This document shows, piece by piece, positions 22,867 through 32,686 of a stretch of DNA of 64,000 nucleotides. Below the pieces are notes generated by a model. The model was not told where the DNA came from. It searched no databases and saw only the letters and a list, made by a program, of their open reading frames with translations. The position numbers and the translations under genes were made by a program. Source of the DNA: Enterobacter sp. RHBSTW-00994 (GTDB lineage: Bacteria > Pseudomonadota > Gammaproteobacteria > Enterobacterales > Enterobacteriaceae); the NCBI RefSeq assembly GCF_013782625.1, contig NZ_CP056199.1, forward strand, positions 700,588-764,587, written 5' to 3'. The first letter of the stretch is position 1; every line of letters begins with the position of its first letter.

Positions 22867-22910
22867 TATTATCCCCACTTCAGAACCTTCTGGTTTCCCC
22901 TCCCGGCTCA

Positions 22911-22933
22911 GTTAGCTAACCTAAAATGGTTAG
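22911..22933 (+). promoter_or_regulatory. Overlapping palindromes before the small lipoprotein gene
   Basis: GTTAGCTAAC (22911-22920) is a perfect palindrome, and CTAACC (22916-22921) pairs with GGTTAG (22928-22933), so the half-site CTAAC/GTTAG occurs three times in 23 bp, about 40 bp before the start codon. A repressor or activator site is likely; the protein is unknown. Confidence 0.4.
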
Positions 22934-22972
22934 GACGATAATGACATTCAACTGAGAGCAGGGAAAAACACC

Positions 22973-23206
22973 ATGCAAAATAAACAACTGATCGCATCGA
23001 TTTTGACCGCAGCAGCGCTGTTTACCGTTGCAGGCTGTTCATCTAATCAGGCTGTTAAAACGACTGACGGCAGAACCATTGTGACTGACGGTAAGCCGCA
23101 GGTGGATGATGATACGGGCCTGGTATCCTACAAAAATGCCGAGACGGGTAAAACCGAGCAGATTAACCGTGACCAGGTTAAATCCATGGGTGAGCTGGAT
23201 AACTAA
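22973..23206 (+). CDS. Small outer-membrane lipoprotein, YgdI/YgdR family
   Basis: 77 residues. The signal peptide ends in the lipobox VAGC (Cys at residue 22), followed by Ser-Ser, which favours outer-membrane sorting. The mature part TTDGRTIVTDGKPQVDDDTG and the following SYKNAETGKTEQINRD match the DUF903/YgdI-YgdR family, a small SH3-like fold of unknown function. A GAGAGCAGGG stretch precedes the ATG. It stands alone between carB and the convergent sugar-acid operon and is not present here in E. coli K-12. Confidence 0.85.
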   Translation: MQNKQLIASILTAAALFTVAGCSSNQAVKTTDGRTIVTDGKPQVDDDTGLVSYKNAETGKTEQINRDQVKSMGELDN

Positions 23207-23246
23207 GTTCTGCCAGTGGCCCCGTGAATGGGGCCAGCAATACAAC

Positions 23247-23714
23247 CTACAGCAGATCCTGATTGATTTTGACGATGATCTTGCGCAGCGGTGCACCTGC
23301 ATCAAGCGCACACATTGGGCGGTGTAGTTCGCCGGGGAAGAGGATCGCCAGCTCCTCCGGATGAAGGTGAATCAACGTTTCACTGCTGATGTGTTCACAA
23401 AAGCCGATATCATGCGCATCATTAAATGGACCGTTCGGGGTGATGCTAAGCCCCTTATTCCCCGCCCCAATAATCTCTTCACCTTTCAGAACAATATGAA
23501 TATCTATGTACTGCCGATGATACTCTGGACGCTGTTCTGTCAACGATTTTGTCTGGCCTTCGACCACAGAGAAAAAGAGATTATCGCCTTCCACCGTATA
23601 TTTCCCGGCGGGTAGTGTATGCGGATCTTGCGCGATAACCGCGTGAAGCGCTTTACGGATAGCCCGCGGATACGAGGTGTTTTTAGCGGCTGCGGTTAAG
23701 GTATCGATAATCAT
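23247..23714 (-). CDS. YhcH/YjgK/YiaL (DUF386) family protein
   Basis: 155 residues, the family length. The cupin-like core shows EGDNLFFSVVEGQTKS, RPEYHRQYIDIHIVLKGEE with possible metal-binding His and Glu, and a late FPGELHRPMC. Relatives (YhcH, YiaL, TabA/YjgK, EbgC) occur in sialic acid, diketogulonate and biofilm loci; proposed roles are sugar-acid processing or epimerisation. It is the last gene of the three-gene minus-strand operon and overlaps the kinase by four bases. Confidence 0.85.
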   Translation of the reverse strand: MIIDTLTAAAKNTSYPRAIRKALHAVIAQDPHTLPAGKYTVEGDNLFFSVVEGQTKSLTEQRPEYHRQYIDIHIVLKGEEIIGAGNKGLSITPNGPFNDAHDIGFCEHISSETLIHLHPEELAILFPGELHRPMCALDAGAPLRKIIVKINQDLL

Positions 23715-24241
23715 GCCAGTATCTCCCTGGGATGTGTCTGTTCGAGTAGCGTTAATGCGTTTGTCACGATCTGCGCCACGTTCGGCGCGACATCGACGGC
23801 GATAATATCCGGTTCGCTTTCATCAGGAGCTTCCAGTGCGGCAAACTGACTGCGTAACAACGCTTCTGGCATAAAATGCCCTTTACGCTGTTGCATACGC
23901 CCGAGGATGCAGTCGTAATCCCCTGTCAGCCAAAGAAAGCGCACATTATCACTCCCCTTGCGCAGTTGGTCGCGGTAGCGTTTTTTTAGCGCCGAGCAGA
24001 CCAGCACGCCGGATTCATTCTTTTGCTCCAGGCTAAACATGACGTCCGCAATCCGCTCCAGCCAGGGGTTGCGATCCTGGTCATTAAGCGGCTGACTCGC
24101 CGCCATTTTGATAATATTCTGCCGTGGGTGAAGATCATCTCCATCGATAAACTTTGCCCCCAGTTGCTGGGCAAGGGCTTGCCCGACTGTCGTCTTTCCC
24201 GTACCCGATACGCCCATCAGAATAATGCATTGTCCCGCCAT
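23711..24241 (-). CDS. Gluconokinase (GntK/IdnK type)
   Basis: 176 residues from the ATG at 24241 (MAGQCIILMGVSGTGKTTVG); the frame extends 15 codons further upstream into the neighbouring gene, without support. Walker A is GVSGTGKT (10-17), and DGDDLHP follows, the gluconate-binding lid region, then SALKKRYRDQLR and GHFMPEALLRSQFAALE, all hallmarks of the FGGY-unrelated gluconokinase family. It makes 6-phosphogluconate from gluconate. It lies 13 bases after the dehydrogenase gene. Confidence 0.92.
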   Translation of the reverse strand: MAGQCIILMGVSGTGKTTVGQALAQQLGAKFIDGDDLHPRQNIIKMAASQPLNDQDRNPWLERIADVMFSLEQKNESGVLVCSALKKRYRDQLRKGSDNVRFLWLTGDYDCILGRMQQRKGHFMPEALLRSQFAALEAPDESEPDIIAVDVAPNVAQIVTNALTLLEQTHPREILA

Positions 24242-24254
24242 AATGCCTCCCGAC

Positions 24255-25019
24255 TCAGACGGCAACCAGCATGCCGCCATCGACAAACAGCAGATGCCCG
24301 TTAACGAAATCAGATGCCTTTGAGGACAAGAACACCGCAGCTCCCATCAGTTCCTGAGGATCACCCCAGCGCGCCGCCGGTGTACGTTTGCAGAGCCAGT
24401 CGGTAAAGGCTTTGTCGTCGACCAGCGTTTGCGTCATCGCTGTTTTGAAGTAACCGGGGGCAATGCCGTTGACCTGGATGTTATGGCGAGCCAGCTCGAC
24501 GCACATGCCGCGGGTGAGCATTTTGACTGCCCCTTTAGCTGCCGCATACGGCGTAATGGTGTCGCGCCCCAGTTCACTTTGCATGGAGCAGATATTGACT
24601 ATTTTTCCCTGTCGGCGAGTGACCATACGTTTAGCCACAGCCTGAGAAACCAGGAATACGGCGGTCTGGTTAACGGAAATAACGTCATTCCACTCCTGGA
24701 CCGGAAATTCGGTAAAAGGATGACGACGTTGAATGCCCGCGTTATTAAATAACACATCAATTGCGCCAATCTCTTTTTCAATCTGGCTAATGGCATTTTC
24801 TACGGAATCTGCGTCGGTGACATTAAATACCGCCGGATAAGCCGTTGCGCCTTCATCGCGTAATTTCATGACGGCATCATTAGCCCGGGTTTCAGAAATA
24901 TCATTAATAATAATTTCCGCACCGTATTGCGCCAGACCCTGAGCCATGACAAAACCAATACCTTGCCCTGCGCCCGTAATTAAAATGCGTTTACCTTGTA
25001 AGCTGAAAAGATCTTTCAT
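24255..25019 (-). CDS. Short-chain dehydrogenase, gluconate 5-dehydrogenase (IdnO) type
   Basis: 254 residues, a classical SDR. The cofactor motif TGAGQGIG is at 15-22, NNAG at 92-95 and the catalytic YxxxK at Y158/K162. The overall pattern (FSLQGKRILITGAGQGIGF, HNIQVNGIAPGYFKT) is that of 5-keto-D-gluconate reductases. With the gluconokinase next door it would turn 5-ketogluconate into gluconate and then 6-phosphogluconate. It is the first gene of the minus-strand operon, reading away from the LacI regulator. Confidence 0.9.
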   Translation of the reverse strand: MKDLFSLQGKRILITGAGQGIGFVMAQGLAQYGAEIIINDISETRANDAVMKLRDEGATAYPAVFNVTDADSVENAISQIEKEIGAIDVLFNNAGIQRRHPFTEFPVQEWNDVISVNQTAVFLVSQAVAKRMVTRRQGKIVNICSMQSELGRDTITPYAAAKGAVKMLTRGMCVELARHNIQVNGIAPGYFKTAMTQTLVDDKAFTDWLCKRTPAARWGDPQELMGAAVFLSSKASDFVNGHLLFVDGGMLVAV

Positions 25020-25093
25020 CTTGATATCCTGATTAACGGCTGAATAGAGATAACGTCGTGTGTTCTATCTCACGGATTTTCACCTGGTAAAAC

Positions 25094-25109
25094 TGTGATG
25101 AAGATCACT
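25094..25109. promoter_or_regulatory. CRP site in the divergent sugar-acid promoter
   Basis: TGTGATGAAGATCACT has TGTGA and TCACT half-sites with a 6-bp spacer, one base off a perfect palindrome. It lies 75 bp before the dehydrogenase operon, in the spacer shared with the regulator, so catabolite control is expected. Confidence 0.75.
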
Positions 25110-25115
25110 TCAAAT

Positions 25116-25137
25116 CGTGTTACGAAAAGGGGTTACG
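25116..25137. promoter_or_regulatory. Candidate operator, copy 1 of a 22-bp motif
   Basis: CGTGTTACG opens this segment and GGTTACG closes it. Its reverse complement matches 26280-26301 at 15 of 22 positions, including GTAAC near one end and AACACG at the other. It lies just beside the CRP site. The GTTAC core resembles the sites of GntR/IdnR-type LacI regulators, so it is probably the operator of the adjacent regulator. Confidence 0.5.
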
Positions 25138-25263
25138 CTAAACGTGAAGCGGGGCGGGAAATGCCACACTGTGTAGGGGTTTTGCCCAGGTTGCGCGATT
25201 CTCTTTTCCCCCTGTGGCAGGCATAATGGCCTGATGTGGCGGCGGTAATTGACGGGTTGGTTG

Positions 25264-26256
25264 ATGAAAGTACAACGTATTACGCTTAATGATATTGCAG
25301 AGCTGGCTGGCGTAACGAAAATGACCGTCAGTCGCTATTTACGTACTCCCGATAAAGTGAAGCCCGATACAGCGGAACGTATTGCCAGCGTGATTGCAGA
25401 GATTGGCTATGAGCCGGACCCGGATAATCCGGCCATGAGCAGTACCGTTGTTCCACGTATTGGCGTATTAATTCCTTCCTTTCATAACCAAATTTTTGCC
25501 GATCTGTTAGCGGGTATCGAATCGGTTACCGCTGCACACGGTTATCAGACGCTGGTGGTGAATTATGACTATGACCGCCAGCGTGAAGAGGAGCAGATTG
25601 CTGCAGTGCTGGCGTTTAACGTCAAAGGCTTGCTCTTAACCGAGTCTGTGCACACCCTACGGGCAGAAAAATATCTCAATGCGGCAAAAATCCCTGTTGC
25701 TGAAGTCATGGGGTTGTCTGATAACCCTGGGCGCATCAACGTGGGGTTTGATAATTTCAATGCGGGCCTGGATATGACCAATATGCTGCTGGCAAGCGGT
25801 AAGCGGCATATTGTCTACTTTGGTTCGATGTCGGATGTCCGCGATGAGCAGCGTTATGCCGGGTATTGCCAGGCGATGGAGCGTGCCGGGCTGGCGGTGG
25901 GGCGTATTGCGCCCAATAAGGTTTCGTCAGTGTCCATCGGGACAGGCATGATGACCCTGGCGCGCCAGATGTATGCCAGTATGGACGGTATTCTGTGTAC
26001 CAACGATGACCTTGCTGTCGGCGTGTTACAGGAGTGTCTGGCATCGGGTATCCGCGTACCGGAGGAGATGGCGATTGCCGGTTTTCATGGCCTGGAGATC
26101 GGCCAGATTGTCTCCCCCCGTCTGGCGAGCGTTTTGACACCGCGTGCGGAGATGGGCAAGGTGGCAACCGAGATCCTGATAAAGAAAATCAAAGGGCTGC
26201 CAACGATTGAAAAAGTCGATCTGCACTACCGCCTGTCGATGGGGGAAACCATCTAA
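25264..26256 (+). CDS. LacI-family regulator, GntR/IdnR type
   Basis: 330 residues from the ATG at 25264 (MKVQRITLNDIAELAGVTKM); an in-frame start five codons upstream is less likely. The helix-turn-helix reads LNDIAELAGVTKMTVSRYLR with the hinge region after it, then a periplasmic-binding-like effector domain (PRIGVLIPSFHNQIFADLL, DGILCTNDDLAVG, EEMAIAGFHGLEIGQ). The GFHGLEIG block is shared with E. coli IdnR and GntR, regulators of gluconate/idonate genes. Location between the two arms of the cluster supports control of both. Confidence 0.9.
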   Translation: MKVQRITLNDIAELAGVTKMTVSRYLRTPDKVKPDTAERIASVIAEIGYEPDPDNPAMSSTVVPRIGVLIPSFHNQIFADLLAGIESVTAAHGYQTLVVNYDYDRQREEEQIAAVLAFNVKGLLLTESVHTLRAEKYLNAAKIPVAEVMGLSDNPGRINVGFDNFNAGLDMTNMLLASGKRHIVYFGSMSDVRDEQRYAGYCQAMERAGLAVGRIAPNKVSSVSIGTGMMTLARQMYASMDGILCTNDDLAVGVLQECLASGIRVPEEMAIAGFHGLEIGQIVSPRLASVLTPRAEMGKVATEILIKKIKGLPTIEKVDLHYRLSMGETI

Positions 26257-26279
26257 ATTGTCTTACCGATCACGGACGG

Positions 26280-26301
26280 TGTAACAGCCGTTTTTAACAC
26301 G
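26280..26301. promoter_or_regulatory. Candidate operator, copy 2 of the 22-bp motif
   Basis: This segment begins TGTAACAG and ends TTTAACACG and matches the reverse complement of 25116-25137 at 15 of 22 positions. It lies between the regulator stop and the 2-hydroxyacid dehydrogenase start, 90 bp before that start, where an operator for the plus-strand arm would be expected. Confidence 0.45.
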
Positions 26302-26390
26302 ATTCAGCGTGACGGAGATCGCAAAAAACCCTACAAAAAACCCGTTTGATAGTGTCATCAGTCTTAACGAAACTTCAAACAGGTGATCCC

Positions 26391-27341
26391 ATGACTACTG
26401 CTATTTCCCGCGCTGTTCTTTTAGTGGCCCCCGTTATCGATAGCCTGCAGACGCAGCTGGCGAGCGAGTTCCCACTGCTGCGCCTGTACGAACAGGACGA
26501 TCCCATCGCATTCCTGCGTGAGCAAGGTGAGAACATTGCCGCCGTCGTGACGCGTGGGGATGTGGGCGTACAAAACAGCGTGCTGGAGCTGCTGCCACAT
26601 GCGGGGCTGGTGGCTATCTTTGGCGTTGGTACTGATGCCGTGGATCTGGACTATGTCCGCTCCCGGAATATCGCGGTCACGATTACATCCGGTGTCTTAA
26701 CCAACGATGTAGCCGATCTGGCGATGGGGCTTCTGCTGGCTGGTGCTCGCCAGCTATGCCAGGGCGATCGTTTCGTGCGGGAAGGGCGCTGGCTCAGTGG
26801 TGGCCTGCCGCTGGCTACGCAGGTGAGCGGAAAACGGATTGGTCTGCTGGGCATGGGCAACATTGGTCAGGCAATTGCCCGCCGTGCTTGCGGTTTTGAT
26901 ATGCAGGTGCTGTATCACGACCGCAAACCCGCGCCAGAACTGGGTTATCAATGGTGTGCTGACCTGCATACGCTGGCCCATGAAAGTGATTTTCTGGTGG
27001 TTGCCGCATCTGGCGGTGATGCTAACCGGGGTCTGATCGACGCTTCAGTATTTAACGTGATGCCGAGGCATGCCTGGATTATCAACATCGCCAGAGGTTC
27101 TTTGATTGATGAACCGGCATTAATTCGGGCGTTACAAAACGGTGTTATCGCCGGTGCGGGTCTGGATGTTTTCGACGATGAGCCGAATGTTCCTGCGGAG
27201 TTGATGGCGCTCGAGAATGTCGTGCTGCAACCACATGTCGCCAGTGCGACCCATGAAACACGGCAACGAATGAGCGACGTGGTCTATGCCAACGTTGCCG
27301 CTTATTTTGCAGGCGCGGTATTACCCAACGCGATTAATTAA
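26391..27341 (+). CDS. D-isomer 2-hydroxyacid dehydrogenase (2-ketogluconate/glyoxylate reductase type)
   Basis: 316 residues from the ATG at 26391, preceded by AGGTGAT; an earlier in-frame ATG at 26346 lacks a ribosome site. The NAD(P) motif GMGNIG is at 154-159. The catalytic set is Arg235 (NIARGSLIDE), Glu264 (DVFDDEPNVP) and His282 (QPHVASATHETR). The family includes GhrB, which reduces 2-ketogluconate, 2,5-diketogluconate and 2-keto-L-gulonate as well as glyoxylate. Context with gluconate genes favours a keto-sugar-acid substrate, but this is inference. Confidence 0.9.
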   Translation: MTTAISRAVLLVAPVIDSLQTQLASEFPLLRLYEQDDPIAFLREQGENIAAVVTRGDVGVQNSVLELLPHAGLVAIFGVGTDAVDLDYVRSRNIAVTITSGVLTNDVADLAMGLLLAGARQLCQGDRFVREGRWLSGGLPLATQVSGKRIGLLGMGNIGQAIARRACGFDMQVLYHDRKPAPELGYQWCADLHTLAHESDFLVVAASGGDANRGLIDASVFNVMPRHAWIINIARGSLIDEPALIRALQNGVIAGAGLDVFDDEPNVPAELMALENVVLQPHVASATHETRQRMSDVVYANVAAYFAGAVLPNAIN

Positions 27342-27414
27342 TTCTTCACGTTTTATCTCTGTACCTGGTTCTTATGTAATCACAACAATAACCTCTGCAT
27401 AGAGAGTGCAAAAT

Positions 27415-28719
27415 ATGAACGAGAACATTCCCAGCACCCGCTGGTTGCGTATTATTACGCCGGTCTTGATCGCCTGTATTATTTCTTTTATGGACCGGGT
27501 TAATATTAGTTTCGCGTTACCTGGCGGTATGGAAGAAGATTTAGGTATTACCAGTCAGATGTCTGGTGTTGCCAGTGGTATATTTTTTATTGGTTATTTA
27601 TTTCTGCAAATACCGGGTGGACGTATTGCCGTTAATGGCAGCGGGAAACGTTTTATTGCCTGGTCCCTGATGGCGTGGGCGGTGGTATCCGTAGCAACAG
27701 GTTTTGTGACCCATGAATACCAACTGTTGGTTTTGCGCTTTATTCTCGGTGTCTCTGAAGGGGGGATGTTACCCGTCGTTCTGACGATGGTCAGCAACTG
27801 GTTCCCTGAAAAAGAGTTAGGGCGTGCCAATGCCTTTGTAATGATGTTTGCTCCTCTTGGCGGGATGCTGACAGCCCCGGTTTCCGGGGCCATTATCGCC
27901 TCGCTCGACTGGCGCTGGCTGTTTATCATCGAAGGCTTGTTGTCACTGGTGGTGCTGGCCGTGTGGTGGTTCATGATAAGCGATCGCCCGGAAGAGGCCC
28001 GCTGGTTACCGGCGGCTGAACGTGACTATCTGGTGAAAACCCTCGCGGCAGAGCGGGCCGCAAAACTGGCAGAAGCCCCCGTGAGTAACGCGCCCGTTAA
28101 AGATGTCTTCCGCAATGCCGGGCTGATGAAGCTGGTGATCCTTAACTTCTTCTACCAGACTGGCGATTACGGTTACACGCTGTGGCTGCCGACGATCCTT
28201 AAGGGGCTGACGGGTGGAAATATGGCGAGCGTGGGCTTCCTGGCGGTACTGCCTTTTGTGGCGACGCTTGCGGGGATCTACGTGATTTCTCTGTTCAGCG
28301 ATCGCAGCGGTAAGCGCAGACTGTGGGTTCGTTTTTCACTGTACTGTTTTGCTGCTGCGCTGATTGCTTCCGTCGTGTTGCGCGAACATGTGGTGGCGGC
28401 GTACATCGCACTGGTGATCTGCGGATTCTTCCTGAAGGCGGCAACCAGTCCCTTCTGGTCAATGCCGGGTCGAATTGCTGCGCCAGAAGTGGCGGGGAGC
28501 GCCCGTGGGGTGATTAACGGTCTGGGGAACCTCGGGGGTTTTTGTGGCCCGTACCTGGTGGGGGTGATGATTTATCTTTATGGTCAAAATGTCGCAGTAT
28601 GTGCGCTGGCGGGATCGCTGCTCATTGCCGGAACCATGACCTTCCTGCTGCCGAAAAAATGCGACCTGAGTGTAACCCCTGATGATGAACTCGTCAGTAA
28701 GCAGCCTCGTCGCGCGTAA
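27415..28719 (+). CDS. MFS transporter, anion:cation symporter family
   Basis: 434 residues from the ATG at 27415 with AGAGAG eight bases upstream (a GTG at 27406 is the alternative). Twelve hydrophobic segments; the start of helix 1 shows FMDRVNISFALPGG, a form of the DRxNhxxA signature of the ACS family that moves glucarate, tartrate, phthalate and keto-acids. Loop 2-3 reads GGRIAVNGSGKRF. It follows the dehydrogenase by 73 bases, so the pair likely imports and reduces the same sugar acid. Confidence 0.88.
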   Translation: MNENIPSTRWLRIITPVLIACIISFMDRVNISFALPGGMEEDLGITSQMSGVASGIFFIGYLFLQIPGGRIAVNGSGKRFIAWSLMAWAVVSVATGFVTHEYQLLVLRFILGVSEGGMLPVVLTMVSNWFPEKELGRANAFVMMFAPLGGMLTAPVSGAIIASLDWRWLFIIEGLLSLVVLAVWWFMISDRPEEARWLPAAERDYLVKTLAAERAAKLAEAPVSNAPVKDVFRNAGLMKLVILNFFYQTGDYGYTLWLPTILKGLTGGNMASVGFLAVLPFVATLAGIYVISLFSDRSGKRRLWVRFSLYCFAAALIASVVLREHVVAAYIALVICGFFLKAATSPFWSMPGRIAAPEVAGSARGVINGLGNLGGFCGPYLVGVMIYLYGQNVAVCALAGSLLIAGTMTFLLPKKCDLSVTPDDELVSKQPRRA

Positions 28720-28813
28720 CTCCCGGATACATAAATAACAGTTATCATTGTAAGCGGTTCAATTAACTGTCTACACTCTGCTGATTGCAATACGCGTGAA
28801 GACAGGCTACTCA

Positions 28814-29344
28814 ATGATTCTGATAATTTATGCGCATCCTTATCCGCATCACTCGCATGCGAATAAACGGATGCTGGAACAGGCAGGGACGCTCGACGGC
28901 GTGGAGATCCGCTCCCTTTATCAACTTTACCCCGATTTTAATATCGACATCGCCGCCGAACAGGCGGCGCTGGCACGTGCTGACCTGATTATCTGGCAGC
29001 ACCCGATGCAGTGGTACAGCACACCTCCTTTACTCAAGCTCTGGATCGACAAGGTCTTTTCCCACGGTTGGGCGTACGGCCATAACGGTAACGCACTGAA
29101 GGGGAAAAGCCTGATGTGGGCCGTGACCACCGGAGGTGGCGAAAGTCACTTTGATATCGGTTCGTTCCCAGGTTTTGAGGTACTGGCACAGCCGTTACAG
29201 GCAACTGCACTCTATTGTGGACTGACCTGGCTTCCTCCTTTTGCGATGCACTGCACCTTTGTCTGCGACGATGAGACGTTGCAGGCGCAGGCTCGTCACT
29301 ACAAACAACGCTTACTTGAGTGGCTGGAGGCGCACAATGGATAG
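28814..29344 (+). CDS. kefF: KefC ancillary quinone oxidoreductase KefF
   Basis: 176 residues from the ATG at 28814 ([20 protein letters not shown]). It is a flavodoxin-fold NAD(P)H:quinone reductase with [20 protein letters not shown] and [11 protein letters not shown] as the FMN-binding loops. In E. coli it binds the KefC cytoplasmic domain and is needed for full activity. It overlaps kefC by eight bases. E. coli K-12 has yaaU upstream; that gene is missing here. Confidence 0.97.
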   Translation: MILIIYAHPYPHHSHANKRMLEQAGTLDGVEIRSLYQLYPDFNIDIAAEQAALARADLIIWQHPMQWYSTPPLLKLWIDKVFSHGWAYGHNGNALKGKSLMWAVTTGGGESHFDIGSFPGFEVLAQPLQATALYCGLTWLPPFAMHCTFVCDDETLQAQARHYKQRLLEWLEAHNG

Positions 29345-31202
29345 CCATACGCTGATACAGGCACTGATTTACCTGGGGGCGGCAGCGCTGATTGTTCCCG
29401 TGGCCGTTCGGCTGGGACTGGGGTCTGTGCTCGGTTATCTGATTGCGGGTTGTGTCATTGGCCCCTGGGGTTTTCGCCTGGTCACTGATGCCGAGTCAAT
29501 TTTGCATTTTGCGGAAATCGGCGTGGTGCTAATGCTGTTTGTGATTGGCCTGGAGCTTGATCCGCAACGGTTGTGGAAACTGCGGGCGTCGGTATTTGGG
29601 GGGGGCGCACTACAGATGGTGGCCTGCGGCCTGTTACTGGGCGGGTTCTGTATCCTGCTGGGCATGGAGTGGAAAGTCGCGGAGCTGATTGGGATGACCC
29701 TGGCGCTCTCGTCCACGGCGATTGCCATGCAGGCGATGAATGAACGTAACCTGACGGTATCCCAGATGGGACGTAGCGCGTTTTCCGTGCTGTTGTTCCA
29801 GGATATTGCCGCCATCCCGCTGGTGGCGATGATCCCGCTTCTTGCAGCTAGCGGCGCATCAACCACGCTGGGTACATTTGCGTTGTCGGCGTTAAAAGTA
29901 GCGGGTGCACTGGCGCTGGTTATTTTGTTAGGCCGCTACGTTACACGTCCTCTGCTGCGTTTTGTGGCTCGATCTGGCCTGCGGGAAGTGTTCAGTGCCG
30001 TAGCACTGTTCCTGGTGTTTGGTTTCGGTTTATTGCTGGAAGAAGCTGGGTTGTCGATGGCGATGGGGGCGTTCCTCGCGGGGGTGTTACTGGCAAGCTC
30101 CGAATACCGTCATGCACTGGAAAGCGATATTGAGCCCTTCAAGGGACTGCTGTTGGGGCTGTTTTTCATCGGCGTGGGTATGTCCATCGATTTTGGCACG
30201 CTGATGACGCATCCACTGCGGATCATTATTCTGCTGGTGGGCTTCCTGGTCATTAAAATGGGGATACTGTGGCTCATTGCCCGTCCCTTGAATGTTCCCA
30301 ACAAACAGCGTCGCTGGTTTGCTGTTTTGCTGGGGCAAGGAAGTGAATTTGCTTTCGTGGTATTTGGTGCAGCGCAGATGGCAAACGTGCTCGATCCTGA
30401 ATGGGCAAAAGCGTTAACGCTGGCGGTGGCTTTGTCGATGGCGGTAACGCCGGTTTTGCTGGTGGTACTGACGCGTCTGGAGAAATCCGGCAGCGAACAA
30501 GAACGCGAAGCGGATGAAATTGATGAAGAGCAGCCGCGCGTAATTATTGCCGGGTTTGGTCGTTTTGGGCAGATCACCGGACGTTTACTGCTGTCGAGCG
30601 GCGTGAAAATGGTGATCCTCGATCACGATCCTGACCATGTTGATACCTTGCGGAAATTCGATATGAAAGTCTTCTACGGTGATGCGACCCGTGTTGATTT
30701 ACTGGAATCCGCAGGTGCGGCGAAAGCGGAAGTGCTGATTAATGCGATCGATGATCCACAAACCAGTCTGCAACTGGTGGAACTGGTGAAAGAGCATTTC
30801 CCGAATCTGGCGATCATTTCTCGTGCCCGCGATGTCGATCACTACATTAAATTGCGTCAGGCCGGCGTTGAGACACCGGAACGTGAAACGTTTGAAGGTG
30901 CGATTAAGTCGGGACGTCTGGCGCTGGAAAGTCTTGGATTAGGTGCATATGAGGCCCGCGAGCGTGCGGACTGGTTCCGTCGCTTCAACACCGAAATGGT
31001 GGAAGAGATGGTGGAGATGGCGGAAAGCACAGCGTCAGAACGTGCGGCGGTGTTTAAACGCACCAGTGCGATGTTGACGGAAATTATTAACGAGGATCGT
31101 AACCATCTGTCGCTTGTCCAGCGACACGGCTGGCAAGGCACTGAAGAGGGAAAACATACGGGCAATCCGCAGGATGAACCAGAGAGTAAACCTAATGCGT
31201 GA
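29337..31202 (+). CDS. kefC: Glutathione-gated K+/H+ efflux antiporter KefC
   Basis: 621 residues from the ATG at 29337 ([20 protein letters not shown]); E. coli KefC has 620. About twelve membrane segments of the CPA2 type fill the first 385 residues. The regulatory KTN/RCK domain starts near residue 401 with [17 protein letters not shown], the nucleotide-binding fold where glutathione adducts open the system. It protects cells from electrophiles by K+ loss and acidification. kefF immediately upstream encodes its partner. Confidence 0.97.
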   Translation: MDSHTLIQALIYLGAAALIVPVAVRLGLGSVLGYLIAGCVIGPWGFRLVTDAESILHFAEIGVVLMLFVIGLELDPQRLWKLRASVFGGGALQMVACGLLLGGFCILLGMEWKVAELIGMTLALSSTAIAMQAMNERNLTVSQMGRSAFSVLLFQDIAAIPLVAMIPLLAASGASTTLGTFALSALKVAGALALVILLGRYVTRPLLRFVARSGLREVFSAVALFLVFGFGLLLEEAGLSMAMGAFLAGVLLASSEYRHALESDIEPFKGLLLGLFFIGVGMSIDFGTLMTHPLRIIILLVGFLVIKMGILWLIARPLNVPNKQRRWFAVLLGQGSEFAFVVFGAAQMANVLDPEWAKALTLAVALSMAVTPVLLVVLTRLEKSGSEQEREADEIDEEQPRVIIAGFGRFGQITGRLLLSSGVKMVILDHDPDHVDTLRKFDMKVFYGDATRVDLLESAGAAKAEVLINAIDDPQTSLQLVELVKEHFPNLAIISRARDVDHYIKLRQAGVETPERETFEGAIKSGRLALESLGLGAYEARERADWFRRFNTEMVEEMVEMAESTASERAAVFKRTSAMLTEIINEDRNHLSLVQRHGWQGTEEGKHTGNPQDEPESKPNA

Positions 31203-31283
31203 AGTGGAGTTGCCAGCAATTTTAAAAAATTTCCCGTTCTTTACTCTGGCTGTAGTCGACGAAAGATTATGCTTTCCGTATAG

Positions 31284-31796
<513 letters not shown>

Positions 31797-31800
31797 GTCA

Positions 31801-31827
31801 TTAGCCTCCCCCGACGGGGGAGGCTAA
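31801..31827. other. Perfect hairpin between convergent folA and apaH
   Basis: A 12-bp perfect stem, TTAGCCTCCCCC with its complement and a GAC loop, sits in the 37 bases between the two stops. Neither strand has a U tract after the stem, so it may block or stabilise transcripts rather than act as a classical terminator. Confidence 0.6.
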
Positions 31828-31833
31828 AAAGTA

Positions 31834-32682
31834 TCAGGAGGCGACCGCCTCATTTTCCCCTAAGTCCAGTTGCCGGTTCGACGGCTGCACAAAGTAGGTT
31901 TTATCTTCCCAGCGTAAGCAGGTGAGCTCTCCGCCCCAGCAGCACCCGGTATCCAGTCCATAAATCCCTTCAGGCGTGCCTTTCCCTTCAAGCGATGCCC
32001 AGTGACCAAACACCACGCTGTATTCATTTGTTACCGGGCCAGGAATAGCGAACCACGGTTTTAGCGGGGAAGGGGCATTATCTGGTGTATCTTTGCAGTA
32101 CATATCCAGCTGACCGTTCGGGAAGCAATAGCGCATGCGGGTAAATGCATTAGTGATAAAGCGCAAACGGGCAAGACCGCTTAACTCCTCACTCCAGTTG
32201 TTCGGCATATCGCCGTACATGGCATCGAGGAAGAACGGATAGGAGTCGCTTGCCAGAACCGCTTCAACGTCACGCGCACAGGCTTTTGCCGTTTCGAGAT
32301 CCCACTGTGGAGTGATCCCGGCGTGAGCCATCACCAGTTTTTTCTCTTCATCAATTTGCAGCAATGGCTGGCGACGGAGCCAGTTGAGCAGCTCATCGGC
32401 GTCCGGCGCTTCCAGTAACGGTGAAATACGATCTTTGGGTTTATTACGGCTGATCCCCGCAAAGACGGCCAGCAGATGCAGATCATGATTGCCGAGAACA
32501 AGGCGCACGCAGTCGCCCAGTGATTTTACGTAGCGCAGGACGTCAAGAGAGCCAGGGCCGCGCGCAACCAGGTCGCCCGTCAGCCACAGCGTATCTTGCC
32601 CAGGTGTAAAATCGACCTGTTTTAACAACGCGATCAGTTCATCGTAGCAACCGTGAACGTCGCCAATGAGATATGTAGACAT
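31834..32682 (-). CDS. apaH: Symmetrical bis(5'-nucleosyl)-tetraphosphatase
   Basis: 282 residues from the ATG at 32682 ([20 protein letters not shown]); the frame runs on upstream inside apaG without support. Metallophosphatase motifs [19 protein letters not shown] and LGNHDLHLL are in order, with a later VMAHAG and FGHWAS. It hydrolyses Ap4A to two ADP and acts as an RNA decapping enzyme in E. coli. Last gene of the surA-to-apaH operon, four bases after apaG. Confidence 0.97.
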   Translation of the reverse strand: MSTYLIGDVHGCYDELIALLKQVDFTPGQDTLWLTGDLVARGPGSLDVLRYVKSLGDCVRLVLGNHDLHLLAVFAGISRNKPKDRISPLLEAPDADELLNWLRRQPLLQIDEEKKLVMAHAGITPQWDLETAKACARDVEAVLASDSYPFFLDAMYGDMPNNWSEELSGLARLRFITNAFTRMRYCFPNGQLDMYCKDTPDNAPSPLKPWFAIPGPVTNEYSVVFGHWASLEGKGTPEGIYGLDTGCCWGGELTCLRWEDKTYFVQPSNRQLDLGENEAVAS

Positions 32683-32686
32683 TGTA

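Noticed and set aside
31801-31827. Intrinsic terminator between folA and apaH
   Set aside because: The stem is perfect but neither strand has a U tract, so it is listed only as a hairpin.
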